From assembly GCA_963989385.1 (NCBI GenBank), contig OZ022502.1, forward strand, positions 9,811,001 to 9,875,000: DNA of 64,000 nt. The letters are read 5' to 3'. This DNA comes from Ctena decussata. Taxonomy: Eukaryota; Mollusca; Bivalvia; Lucinida; Lucinidae. Positions 1-10,299 of this stretch are shown here, one piece after another. The notes beneath the pieces are model-generated. The model was not told where the DNA came from. It saw only the letters and a program-made list of their open reading frames with translations, and did no database searches. Numbering within the stretch: the first letter of the stretch is position 1; every line of letters starts with the position of its first letter. The translations under genes were made by a program, and so were the position numbers.

Positions 1-800
1 TACCAAATTTCAAGCCTCTGAGCCAAGCAGTTCTGGAGAAGAAGATTTTCAAGTATCTTTTAGTTTCAAACCCAAGACCCCCTGCCCCAGAGCCATTTTG
101 GACCCTGGGGCCACCATTTGAACAAACTTGGTAGAGGACCACTGGGCAATGTTACATACCAAGTTTCAAGCATCTGAGCCAAGCAGTTCTGGAGAAGAAG
201 ATTTTTAAGTATTTTTTAGTTTGGAACCCAAGACCCCCTGCCCCAGGGCCATTTTGGACCCTGGGACCACCATTTGAACAAACTTGGTAGAGGACCACTA
301 GACAATGCTTCATACCAAATTTCAAGCCTCTGAGCCAAGCAGTTCTGGAGAAGAAGATTTTTAAGTATCTTTTAGTTTCAAACCCAAGACCCCCTGCCCC
401 AGGGCCATTTTGGACCCTGGGGCCACCATTTGAACAAACTTGGTAGAGGACCACTAGGCAATGTAACATACCAAATTTCAAGCATCTGAGCAAAGCGGTT
501 CTGGAGAAGAAGATTTTTAAGTATTTTTTAGTTTCGAACCCAAGACCCCCTGCCCCAGGGCCATTTTTGACCCTGGGGCCACCATTTGAACAAACTTGGT
601 AGAGGACCACTAGGCAATGCTTCATACCAAATATCAAAGCCCTAGGCCTAGCGGTTTCAGAGAAGATGTCATTTAAAGCAAATTGTTGACGACGCACGAC
701 GGACGACGGACGACGGACGACGCACGACGGACGACGGACGACGGACACTGGGTGATCACAATAGCTCACCCTGAGCCTATGGCTCAGGTGAGCTAAAAAA
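1..800 (+). mobile_element. 3' end of a tandem-unit array element (about 150 bp units), truncated by the window edge
   Basis: Four to five near-identical units of about 150 bp (each with 'ttctggagaagaagattttt', 'accccctgccccag' and 'tggtagaggaccac') run to about 660. They are followed by a GACGGAC/GACGCAC microsatellite (688-746), a hairpin at 763-794 (agctcacc.. / ..ggtgagct) and an A-run. The same order (units, GACG-rich spacer, hairpin, A-run) closes other elements in this window near 28587, 36790, 39150 and 57127. The long minus-strand open frame here is only the translated repeat. A rolling-circle (Helitron/Helentron-like) non-autonomous element is possible; no Rep/helicase sequence is present. 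Confidence 0.75.
763..794. repeat. terminal hairpin of the array element
   Basis: The stem AGCTCACC(C)TGAGCC / GGCTCAGGTGAGCT closes on a short 'tat' loop and is followed directly by AAAAAA. It lies immediately after the GACG microsatellite and looks like the 3' terminus. Confidence 0.7.
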
Positions 801-1046
801 CGCCCCTTATTCAACTACTCCTAGACTTTGTCAGCCCAAGATGTAGAAATTCACATGAAATCTCACTTGTCTCTCTGATACCTTCATACCTGCCTCTAAC
901 AGCTTGAGAAGTGGGAAAAATTATATGTGGCTATAAGAATTTCTAACATCTTCGACTGAAATCAGTCTAAATTACTTCGTGCATGCATGTTTATTCCTTC
1001 GTTCGTTATTTGTTATAAAAAAATAAAAAAAAAGTGATCGACCATA
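801..1046. other. AT-rich intergenic/intronic DNA, no feature seen
   Basis: No recognisable exon, repeat family or RNA gene; only an A-run near 1018-1033. Confidence 0.6.
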
Positions 1047-1048
1047 TA

Positions 1049-1223
1049 CAGTAGAACTTCATTGGCTCGAACCCTGATGGCTCGTCAACCCTGCCTGGCT
1101 AGAACTCTTTCCTTGGTCCCTAGAGGTCACTATGTATAGAAACTAACCCTGGATGGCTAGAACTACCCTTGGCTGGAACTAATTTTCATGATCCTAAGCC
1201 TGTTCGAGCCAATGAAGTTATGT
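1049..1223. mobile_element. TA-flanked MITE (mariner-like ends)
   Basis: Left end TA|CAGTAGAACTTCATTGG and right end CCAATGAAGTTATGT|TA are inverted repeats of about 22 bp (shared core AACTTCATTGGCTCGAAC, 18 bp) flanked by TA. The interior repeats 'ggctagaact'. A TA duplication with CAGT-type ends fits a Tc1/mariner-derived MITE; no transposase is present. Confidence 0.6.
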
Positions 1224-1572
1224 TAAGAAACAGACGTAGCTAATCGGACAGAAAACAACCCTACAGGTACAAAATAGCTTCCTGCTACCATGAAACGAAA
1301 CATAACTTTACTATCTAAAGACTTTTCGTGACTTTTATTTTACTAGAGCACTCGAACTTGGAAACTGCATGCGAAATTCTTCCTGAATTAAAATTTCCTT
1401 ATTTATTTATTCAAATCCTATTAGGTCGTATTCGTGTCAATGTCACATACTACATTTCATAAACACAATCATTATCTGAGCTACATAAAAGCACGAGTCG
1501 TGATAGAAGATTCATTTTGTTCGTCCGTATAATTGAGGAGTAGACACTGCTTGCCGAAAATCTTAATTTGCT

Positions 1573-1575
1573 CCC

Positions 1576-1606
<31 letters not shown>

Positions 1607-1609
1607 AAA
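1573..1609. repeat. poly-C (24) followed by poly-A (13)
   Basis: Homopolymer C 1573-1596 directly abuts homopolymer A 1597-1609. Lengths may be affected by sequencing error. Confidence 0.9.
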
Positions 1610-1635
1610 GGAAACTAAATGATACATACTTTAAA

Positions 1636-1690
1636 ACATGGAATGGAATAGAATAAGGTCGAGCGGAGTGAAATGGAATGGAATAAAAGA
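1636..1690. repeat. imperfect GGAAT pentamer repeat
   Basis: Repeated 'ggaat'/'gaatag' with interruptions ('atggaatggaatagaataag ... gaaatggaatggaataaaag'). Confidence 0.6.
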
Positions 1691-1727
1691 TATTATTTCC
1701 ACTTCGTTCCAATGATTTGGGATAGCA

Positions 1728-1786
1728 TTCTTACAAGGAAGAATTTGCTCTCAGTAGAGGAGCAAATTCTTTCCTGTAAGAATACC
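1728..1786. repeat. hairpin element, family P (AATTTGCTCC core)
   Basis: Palindrome 'cttacaaggaagaatttgct' / 'agcaaattctttcctgtaag' with a short loop. Related cores occur at about 16550, 22950, 26795, 32700 and 57785. Confidence 0.7.
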
Positions 1787-1789
1787 GGA

Positions 1790-3460
1790 TATCACGGCAT
1801 ATGGAGAAATCAGAAATAAAGCAAAAGAACCCCATCAAGGATGCTCATCAAAAACTGTTATCTGCATCTCCGTGGAAAACAGACAAGTCAAGGATACTGT
1901 CATTCATGAAAATATTTCCTTATGCAGCATTTTGACAATCCAGATTAAAAACAGTCATGTTTGGTTTACCGCAAAACAGGACCTCTAAATTCGGACGAAA
2001 TCGGTTTTAATAATAAACCGCAATTTCACCGCAACCGAAGATAGTTACACAAGAAAGAACGCATTTCGATAGTAACATTTAGTCGTTACTATTTGCTGTA
2101 ACTGTATTTCAGCGCCTTATAGATATTGTTAAGATAATGTTTATACAGTTCTCTCAAGTTTAACTTTTGATCTTCTGATTTTATTCATATGATGCAAATA
2201 ACTTGTAAACAAGATCAAAAGAGCCGCGACTTGTGCTCGTCACACTTGTTTTAACAGTCAAAGGCCTTGAAAATATTAACATATCAAAATAATGTGGTTT
2301 ATGTAAAAGTACATACACATAAGACTATCGTAACAAAGAAATACACAACTGTATTTAAAGGTATACTCCCTCGTATTTCATTACGAAATAATCACAAAAT
2401 TATGAAGCTGGTTAGTTGTATGCAACATAATTAAGATGTGTTAAAAAAAATCTTCAGCTAAAACATCTTTGTTACGGAGGCAGAGACGATATATCAATGC
2501 GTACCGTTCTTGAATATTCACGAATATTTTGTCGTCATAAATTGATTGACTCCCACAGGCGTTTCTGCAAGCATGTTTTGAATTTTATGATTGGTGGAGT
2601 AAATAACTTAACAATAGCATTAACCTCTAATCTGTGCACGTGAGTTGTTTTCAGCCAATAACTGTCTACAGTTGAGTAAAGAAAGGGCTTAAAATTATTC
2701 ATGATATAACTTAAACCTGATTAACTATGATTGCTGGGCGTATCAAGTCTTCAGTTTTGGCGGGAATGGTGACCCGCTATTGCCGCTCTTTTTGTGTATT
2801 TCCTTAAATTCTCCTATTTTCAGTGACCATCACAAATCATAAATTTGGCAGATAAATGTACTTTTAATAGCAATCATTATCATGCCCAGAATATAATGTT
2901 TTGTGAGAAATTTAAAATTTAATAGAAATATTGTGGGTGTAAATCTTTAATCTTTCTCAGTTTAAAGTGATTCATGGATTAAAATGTACCTGGTGACTCC
3001 GCTTACCGGAACTCCCGATAGAGCGACACAAAGAAATATCGCAGAGTAAACTTAAATTTAGCCCAAGAAAAATACCCCGAGAACTTTGGACAAAGGACTT
3101 CATAGACAAAGAGATATACAGTGTAGGTAATCATTAAATACCCCAAAATATTTGCCTAAAATAAACAATTAAATTGTGGTTAACATCTGAACAGGTACAT
3201 GTAAAAATATACATGTACATGTAATGTGTACGAAAATGCATGTAATCGCCATTATGTTTGTACTTTCCTGTTTGATTGGTTTGAAGTTTAAAGACACTTT
3301 TTGATACGTTTTAAATTATTTGAATTGATAATTTTCAAGTTTCATAATTTTGATGATTTCTAACTTCTTGTTTTCCACATTTCTCTCAGCCCTTCTGTTT
3401 GTGATATTCTGTGTGGTGTTCGTTTATTGTTCATTTTTATTGGTTCCTTCTTTTCTTTTT
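1790..3460. other. AT-rich non-coding DNA, nothing recognised
   Basis: No open frame of note, tRNA-like sequence or repeat with partners in this window. A small acatgta-rich stretch lies at about 3195-3235. Confidence 0.5.
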
Positions 3461-3466
3461 CTGTCA

Positions 3467-3768
3467 GCCCCGATCCAGGGGGTGGGCTTTGGGGCTTCAG
3501 CCCCGCCACCGAGGCCTGTTTAGATTAAAATAAATGTTGTGATATTTCATTAGAATCGCCTCGGCGAGGCGATTCTAATGAAATATTACAACACATATTT
3601 CAAGTTAAAAAAAGAAATCATCAGAAAATCCTTATCAACCTGATCCCTAATTATGTCATAATTTCAAACACGCCCGCTGATACATACACACACACATACA
3701 TTTTGACACCTCTCAGCCCCACCAGTTATCCAGAGCCCCACCAGTACGTGGTGGTCTGGATCCGGGCC
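3467..3768. mobile_element. possible MITE bounded by CCCGATCCAG-like ends
   Basis: Left 'ccccgatccaggggg' and right 'ctggatccgggcc' are short inverted repeats. Inside are 'ggggcttcagccccgcc' and 'cagccccaccagt' motifs and the nested palindrome at 3531-3600. Boundaries are uncertain. Confidence 0.35.
3531..3600. repeat. near-perfect palindrome (AGAATCGCCTC stem)
   Basis: Arms of about 31 bp, from 'aaatgttgtgatatttcatt' inward to 'agaatcgcctc' and back. Related hairpins with different inner stems lie at 7795-7870 and 49535-49615 ('tgttgtga..tcat..gaa'). Confidence 0.8.
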
Positions 3769-3769
3769 T

Positions 3770-4844
3770 GTCTGTCTTTGTTTGGCATATCGCGTCAGTA
3801 TGGTCTGGTCCTGAGCATGCATCCTTTCTAAATTTGCTTAGTATAATTGGTTTACACTTGATGCAGCAACAGTACAGAGTGCATCAGTGGCGAAACATTT
3901 CGGTGAGGTAGGTAAAACGGCGCATAAAGAAAGTATGATTCACGAACTACCAAAAGTGTTAACAATTACTGATGACTCAATCTGAGCCGGACGACAAGCT
4001 AAAGGTGCCTGTTTCAAGCCCAACCATAGAAACTCAAGCTAACCATCACCATGAGGATGCGCTGTCTGATCAATCTGCAGGTCTTAGCAGGCACATTCTT
4101 TAGACCGTGAAATCATGTAAACAAATACTCTGATCTTTTAATGCTTTTCTAGATGCACAAATGTTAAGGTCTATTTTGCAGCCTCTTGGCCTATCTATAC
4201 GTTTCGGTGCTAAAGATGATTGTTATAGATATGTTCTGTTAAAACTCTATAGAAGTTTTTATCTGTGGCTCCTGCTGAAACCGCCTCGACCAGGGAAATG
4301 TAATATGACCAAAACATATGTTTTAAGAAAAAATGGGCAAATTACAGAAGTATCCTAAAATCGCTCCTAAACTGGCGCTCTACATACTACTGTGGGGATA
4401 ATGGATAGCAAACAGATGGACTGTTACAATTACACTAAACAGCTCTTATTGTCGGTTGTCAATCCCATTAGGAAGTCGTTAGGATTCAAATAATTTCAGA
4501 TAAAAGCTTGAAATTTAATATTAAGACGGAAACTCTCTGTGTGAAATTACAACGGATTTGTTTTGCCTTGAAAATTTACCTACAACCTTGAACTCAAACA
4601 GCGTACAATCCTTTTTGATAAACTTGCAGTCATATGGTGTTTTACGTTGGTTACTGTCCAACCTCTACTGCTAGATCATGACTCGCTAGCTGACAAGGTA
4701 GGCATAACTTAGTGGAATTGGAACACTAGCCTGTCTTCCAGCTAAACTTTCAAAGGTACAAGGCATTATGTGACCCTTTCTATGCAGAAAGCTTGTAAAC
4801 AAACATGACCTAAAACAGAGACTTGATACGTCGTCCACAAAAGC
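3770..4844. other. no feature recognised
   Basis: Contains one 65-codon open frame (4161-4358, plus) without homology that I recognise, splice context or codon bias; treated as chance. Confidence 0.5.
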
Positions 4845-4945
4845 AGTCCAGCAGGCACTAAGCGTCGTAATGATGTCGCTGCGACGAAAAGACGTCGCAT
4901 CGACGTCATTCCGACGTCATGCGCCCGCTTAGAGTGGAGCAGAAT
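4845..4945. mobile_element. GACGTC-rich short repeat, copy 1
   Basis: Starts near 'ccagcaggcac', contains several gacgtc/cgacgtca motifs and ends 'tcatgcgcccgct'. A homologous segment ('ccagcagacaaaggacgtcg ... catgtgcctgctcgg') is at 19062-19155. Short CCAGCAG / CTGCTSG ends suggest a small MITE. Confidence 0.55.
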
Positions 4946-5990
4946 GCCTAGCCAAGTGGATTCGGAGTGTTTCCTTTCACGTATGGATCGTGGGTCAGAC
5001 TCCCAAGGGTGGCACATGTCTGATCAACCAGGAAATCCGCACCCAGTGTGCTCTGAGCTGGAAAAGTGGTATTAGAGTGGCGGTAGGTAATAGAAGTGTA
5101 GCTGAACGTCGACGGTGGCGTCCACAAAATCAAACCTGCAAAACTAAGCGAGCACGCAACACCCAACACGCACCGAGGTAGTGTGCATGTTACGGCTTCG
5201 TACACAGGGCCTCGCAATACAAGCCACCGTTGCCGAGAAAAAAAAAACTACATGTACGCCAGGGGGTATCACCACCAAAATTGCACCGTTTCGCAGTGAG
5301 CATGAAAGCGGCTATACAACGCCAGTTTCGCAATCAGCATGAAAGCGGCTGTACAAGCATAGCGCAAAGCTGAACGGACGCGAAAGAAAGCATCGTTGAT
5401 ACAGACATCGTGATTGGTCAGTCCTCAACCGGCCACCACGCAGAAGACATTTCAGCAGCTACCAACAGCAAGGAAAAGACAAGATCCGGCCCGGGACCAC
5501 AGGCGGGACCTAAGCCTCAACCACAACATTAGACGTACATGCGCAGTTTCGTGGAGAAAAAGGTCCTGACCCACCCCATTAATCTGAGGCTCTGCACGTG
5601 CCATCATAAACTCCCTTATAGTCAGACAAGGACTAAAAGGCCAAGGCTTTTTCAGAACTCAAGGTCTTTTGGGCAAAAACGTAAACAACACATTATGTCG
5701 CCACCATAATAAACGCTGCAGACATAAAAATGCGTCCTTTTCTGCTCCAAAAGTCTTAACAACTTAAAAGTATTTTCCTTATCCATATGTTACTTAAGCT
5801 TCTAAAATGACTTCGGTGCACGAGTTTCTCGTCAAAATAATTAGTAATGGTTTTTGTTGGAAAATAAATAAAGCAGACAATTACTCCTATTGCCCTCATA
5901 AGGGGTAACATTTGTCATCCTGATTTTCTGAGCATAGAATAACACCATAAATGCATTATTGATCCGAGGCTGAGCGGAGTACGTGAAAAG
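4946..5990. other. mostly unique DNA with one short tandem duplication
   Basis: At 5283-5362 a unit containing 'agcatgaaagcggct' occurs twice about 38 bp apart. Three overlapping open frames at 4766-5217 sit on both strands with no recognisable product. Confidence 0.45.
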
Positions 5991-6035
5991 GTACCTAACG
6001 GAATGTAAATCCAGGGAATACTCAGATCAGCCTCC

Positions 6036-6099
6036 TCATCGGCACTAGCTGATCTAAATCTGCTCGCACGAGCAGATTTAGACCAGCTAGCGCCGATGA
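6036..6099. repeat. hairpin, 29-30 bp arms
   Basis: Arms 'tcatcggcactagctgatct' / 'agaccagctagcgccgatga' around 'ctgctcgcacgagcag'. It belongs to the broad GATC-containing hairpin group described under family H. Confidence 0.75.
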
Positions 6100-6837
6100 A
6101 GTATCTTTAAACTGAAAAATGAAGACTATCAGTTTTTGCATTTGCGTTTATGCTCATTTGAGTATTTGGCCCCTTTTGCCATGAGGCCCCTCAGCGTCTG
6201 AAGGCCCTCTCAGAATAGCTCTTTGTGGTCGGGATTATCTTCGCTGCTGGCTCGGAGACAGATGCTGCTATTCAATATATCTTGGGAGTCAAACCCAGGA
6301 AAATGTACCTTGGAATAAAGCAACCTGCCAGAACTCTGATCAGTCAGAGAGAACGCACAGTCCTGTAAGAGGCTTCGTAGTCCGGTATGAAATACATGGA
6401 ATTTGGGGAAATTAAGTACCGAAGCCGTCAACTGAAAAACATGAGCAAATTATCAGGCTGATCAGACTCTGCGCAACTGGTCTACTATATACAAAATTTC
6501 CTTTTACTGTGCCAGGCCTATTGTCTTTAAACTGCGTGGTGACGATGTATTTTGTATTTTACGGCCGTTCAAGTGATTTTAGGATACATGGATAGAGAGG
6601 TTGTGGTACTTTCTGATCTAGATTTAGCTCAGAATTAACCATTCCATCCCTTGCGGCGAAATCAGACAGAACGAATTAGTACTTGGAATGCAACGAGAGT
6701 CAGACAAGAGTAAATAGTAGTAGTAGTAATAGTAGTAACAGTAAGGGTGATGACAATAAGAAGAACAATCTAGTCGCTTTGCAATTTACAGAATCTTATT
6801 AAGCAACACCCATCATGTTTAAAAGTATTTTAACCCT
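6100..6837. other. no gene recognised; TAG microsatellite
   Basis: Short (TAG)n/(TAA) microsatellite at about 6715-6745. A 73-codon minus-strand frame (6210-6431) has no product I can recognise. Confidence 0.45.
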
Positions 6838-7036
6838 GAAAGCGCCCAAAAGCAGACGACCAAATTAACGTCTGCAAATTTAGAAAACTGTTTCGTCCAA
6901 CCTATACAATATTGAGAATCCAAAGAAAAGGGGGCGCATAGTGTAGATCCAGATGAGGTGGCTCATTATGAGCCGCCTCATCTGGATCTACGCTGTTTGC
7001 AAATTCACCTATTTTATTTTTGGCGTTCTGAGTGTT
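6838..7036. mobile_element. MITE family Q, copy 1
   Basis: About 200 bp, beginning 'gcgcccaaaagcagacgac', with a central palindrome (6940-6995: gtgtagatccagatgagg / cctcatctggatctac) and ending 'tttttggcgtt'. It aligns end to end with 8320-8500, including 'gtctgcaaattt' and 'atattgagaat', but the central stems differ. Confidence 0.7.
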
Positions 7037-7319
7037 AAGTCGCCACATCCGAACATGTTCAAATGTACTTTATAAGCACCAGTGGACCAATGCTCAACCT
7101 GATGTCAATATCTTTCCAATATCACGAAAAAGTACTAAAAGATGATAATAAAGACAAATCTCAAGGGCCTTGCCCTTTCTGTCGCAGTGCTAAAATCGTC
7201 GTGAAATTCAATTTCAGTTTCTGCAGTGGGCTAAGGTATTGTGAAATCCAGTACACATCGTGGGCCGAATGGGTATTAAAATGGAACCAGAAAAACAGTC
7301 AGTTAAAGGATTGGTACAT

Positions 7320-7555
7320 GAGCCGCGACACGAGAAAACCAACAATGCGGTTGTGCGCCCATCGCAGACTCAGATCAGACTGGGCATCTGCCCAGTCTGA
7401 TCAGAGTCTTCGCTGTGCGCATGGAGATAGCTTAGACTCTAAGCTACCCTTTAAGCGCAAAGCGGAGACTCTGATCGGACTGGGCTGATTCCCAGGCTGA
7501 TCTGAGTCTGCGCTGGGCGCACAACCACTTTGTTGGTTTCCTCACGTCGCGGCTC
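7320..7555. mobile_element. long-palindrome MITE family R, copy 1
   Basis: 236 bp foldback with 60+ bp inverted ends: 'gagccgcgacacgagaaaac' at the left, the complement at the right (…'cgtcgcggctc'). Internal paired hairpins carry agatcag/ctgatct. Other copies: 26378-26613, 48989-49224, 58258-58481. The overlapping open frame 7063-7488 is an artefact of reading through this element. Confidence 0.9.
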
Positions 7556-7739
7556 AAATGATATTTTCATGCGACCTTTCGATATTTCATGAAAACAGGA
7601 TAAAGCTTCTCATTTAGAGCAATAAATAATGCACGATCATTCATTTTTCCTACATATAAAAAGATTTAAAACCTTAGATTGCATTCCATTTTTGACGACA
7701 GCAAACGTTCAGTGATTCAGTTTAATGATAAATGGGGGA

Positions 7740-7762
7740 TTTTTTTTTTTTTTTTTTTTTTT
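7740..7762. repeat. poly-T (23)
   Basis: Homopolymer T in front of a hairpin-containing segment. Confidence 0.9.
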
Positions 7763-7794
7763 GAATTTCCTGAAAAAAAAAGTTATTTTTTCTT

Positions 7795-7870
7795 CGAAAA
7801 CGTATGTTGTGACATTTCATCTGAATCGCCTCGTTGAGGCGATTCAGATGAGGGATCATACCACGTTTCC
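7795..7870. repeat. palindrome related to 3531-3600 and 49535-49615
   Basis: 'tgttgtgacatttcatctga' / complement, inner stem 'atcgcctc' / 'gaggcgat'. Same plan as the other two but the stem differs at paired positions. Confidence 0.7.
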
Positions 7871-8097
7871 TGAAGGTTTGGCAGAAATTACTTGTTTATC
7901 ACCAAATATTTCCTCTTAGCAAGATCTGAAAACGATTGAAGCAACAGCCCTAATTATTAATACAGAACTTTATAATCAAACAGTGCAAACCCTCATCAGA
8001 CTGCTGTACATCAGGCTGGCTTTTCAAGGGCGCACTGTTAATATCCCGACTAAGCTGAGCTGCGGCGTAACTTGGTAAGGACAAGTGCGTGGTCATA

Positions 8098-8215
8098 CTA
8101 AATACCGCAAGGTAGCACCAAGTACCGCAAGGTAGGCATAAAATACCGCAAGGCAAGCACAAGGTACCGCAAAATAGGCACTGAAGGCACAAGGTAATAC
8201 AAGATAGGCAAATTC
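8098..8215. repeat. 20-21 bp tandem repeat (taccgcaaggtaggcac)
   Basis: Five degenerate units of 'taccgcaaggtagcaccaag' type in a row. Confidence 0.75.
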
Positions 8216-8319
8216 TACAATTGAGTTAAACATCGCAAGTGGGCACTGAATCAAGAAGCTTGACTAATCTTGGTTCTTGTAATTAGCACTGAATAAAAAT
8301 TATGAATTTGTAGAATATA

Positions 8320-8500
8320 GGCGCCAAAAAGCAGACGACAAAATTCAAGTCTGCAAATTTTTCAAAAAACGTTTTATCCGAGCTATATCATATTGAGAAT
8401 TCAAAGATTAGAGATCCTGATGAGGTTGATATAAAAAGCGATCTCATCAGGATCCGCGCTGTTTGAAATTCAGCTATTTTCGTTACTGGCGTTTAAAGCG
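8320..8500. mobile_element. MITE family Q, copy 2
   Basis: Begins 'cgccaaaaagcagacgac' and ends 'ttactggcgttta'. The central hairpin 'gatcctgatgaggtt..gatctcatcaggatc' differs from copy 1 but is again self-complementary. Confidence 0.7.
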
Positions 8501-8646
8501 TTACTGCTGCGTAGTAATAATAATAACAACAATGATAATGAAAAGAATAAAATAGACTGTTTAAGTGGGATGGACAATTAGCTACAAGCTACAAAAATCA
8601 TCATTAGCACCACTTCGCAGAGACAGCGCTATTAACGGTCACAACA

Positions 8647-8719
8647 TATACTTAAGGACAAATGTTCTGCACGGATGTTAATTTAAACATCCGTGCAGAA
8701 CTTTTGTCCGTAAGTATAC
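8647..8719. repeat. near-perfect palindrome, about 35 bp arms
   Basis: 'atacttaaggacaaatgttc' … 'gaacttttgtccgtaagtat' with centre 'gcacggatgttaatttaaacatccgtgc' (given as arms gcacggatgtt / aacatccgtgc). No partner copy found in the window. Confidence 0.8.
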
Positions 8720-8939
8720 ATTTTTTCTGAGAAATAAAAGTTAGACAGGATCTTTTAAAATTATGATTAAAACTTCCCGTATCTGAACTCCGTCAATCTA
8801 CATCAGATAATGAACGCCCGCCATTGGAAGCAAACGCTCATCAAGCTTCTGCAACTAAACGCGGAAGTCACGTGACGTGCGGCAGCACGTGCCTTCCACC
8901 TGTCGCTAATGGAGTTTTAAGTTATAGTCGGGGTGCCAA

Positions 8940-9480
8940 GGCGAAAACCCGAAAAAATAGTCCGCACAAATGTTTGATGCAGATTCTTATTATTTAGGAT
9001 GTCCTTAACCAGAAACAAAATGATGCCACCTTGGCATCCTTGGGGAAATTAAAATATTCAAGATGGCGTCCAAGATGGCTGCCAATGGATAAAATTCATA
9101 ATATCTTCTTAAATATAAGGGCTAGAAACATACTTTTGGTGGCTACCTATAGGTTTTTGAGGTCGAGGAATCGATTAAGCACGTTAAAAATTAATTCAGA
9201 CATATCAGTTACAAAATGGCGGACAAGATGGCCGCCAAAACATAAAAATCTCTATATCTTCTTTAGTATACGGGCTAGAAACATAATTTTGGTGTCTACA
9301 TATGGGTTTTTGGGGCCAAGGAATTGGTTTAACATGTTAAAATTGACTTAAAAGCAAACCGATTACACAAAATGGCGGACAAGATGGCAAACAAAGCAAC
9401 GGTCACGGCGCTTATTGTCGGAGAAAAACACTTTTCGATAGCAGAATTCTGGTTTGTGTATTAGAAACCCGGATTTAGCA
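8940..9480 (+). repeat. 0.5 kb dispersed repeat, copy 1 (inverted partner at 12110-12615)
   Basis: Begins near 'aatagtccgcacaaa', contains 'tgatgccaccttggcatc', three segments of 'aaaatggcggacaagatggc' type and 'gggctagaaacata' blocks, ends 'cttttcgatagcagaattc'. The reverse complement of 12110-12615 follows the same order at high identity. Open frames inside are repeat artefacts. Confidence 0.85.
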
Positions 9481-9724
9481 TGTATAAGATTGATACATAT
9501 AAAATGAAGTTATGAAAGTCCCATTCTAACAGTGTTTTAACAAGAGGGCCAAGATGGTTAACAAGAACCTAGTGCAGGCAAGGGCAGATAACCCGTTGAC
9601 AAAGTTTTAGTCATTACAGAAAGCTATTGTTACGAGTAACAATCTAAAGGTTACAAGAAATGTGTTATATTCTATTATCTGTTTTACTTTCTTAAATTAA
9701 AATTCATGTTAAGAAACTCTGATA

Positions 9725-9975
9725 TATTTGTTGGTTGCTTGCGTCGTTTAAAATTACAGCTCATGGTCGGCAATCAATGAGTGGTGTGAGTGTCGGAGGT
9801 TCGTGCCATGGCACAGCCAGATTTTTAGCATCTGGGCGGTATGGAAAATTTTCAAAATATTTGTTGGTTGCTTGCGTCCAAAATTATAGCTCATGGTCGG
9901 CACTAGTGGTGTGAGTGTCGCAGGTTCGTGCCATGCCACAGTCAGATTTTTAGCATCTGGTCGGTATGGAAAATT
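9725..9975 (+). repeat. direct tandem duplication, about 120-135 bp unit
   Basis: Two copies of a unit starting 'atttgttggttgcttgcgtc' and including 'gctcatggtcggca', 'gtggtgtgagtgtcg' and 'agatttttagcatctgg'. The second copy lacks a few bases. Confidence 0.85.
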
Positions 9976-10201
9976 TACAAGTCAGAAAAGATCATACTTA
10001 CTTCAAAGCAGTAACAAATTTTGTAAACAGCTTTTGATTTTTTTGTGTTTTCCCAATTCTTTCAAGTATAAAGGAGATAGTACTACCCATAATTATAGAC
10101 AGTTGACTACAAATTGTATATGCATATTTGAAATGTTTTAGCTTCAAAAGTGCGTAATTGCCATGCCAGTTTGTGCAAGTATTCTTACCTGACTAAATCT
10201 T

Positions 10202-10295
10202 CCGAGCAATGCTACGGGAAAGTTAATAGCATAAACTGACTTCATAGACCGAGCAATGCTACGGGAAAGTTAATAGCATAAACTGGCTTCATAGA
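10202..10295 (+). repeat. perfect-phase 47 bp tandem duplication
   Basis: 'ccgagcaatgctacgggaaa' occurs at 10202 and 10249; the two 47 bp units differ at one position. A very recent duplication. Confidence 0.9.
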
Positions 10296-10299
10296 CCCG

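Noticed and set aside
152..814. 220-codon minus-strand frame with four internal repeats
   Set aside because: Repeats follow the 150 bp DNA units including the microsatellite and terminal hairpin; the DNA-level array explains it.
6210..6431. 73-codon minus-strand frame as an exon
   Set aside because: No recognisable domain, and no splice or promoter evidence.
7063..7488. 141-codon plus-strand frame
   Set aside because: Its second half is MITE family R, present as non-coding copies at three other sites.
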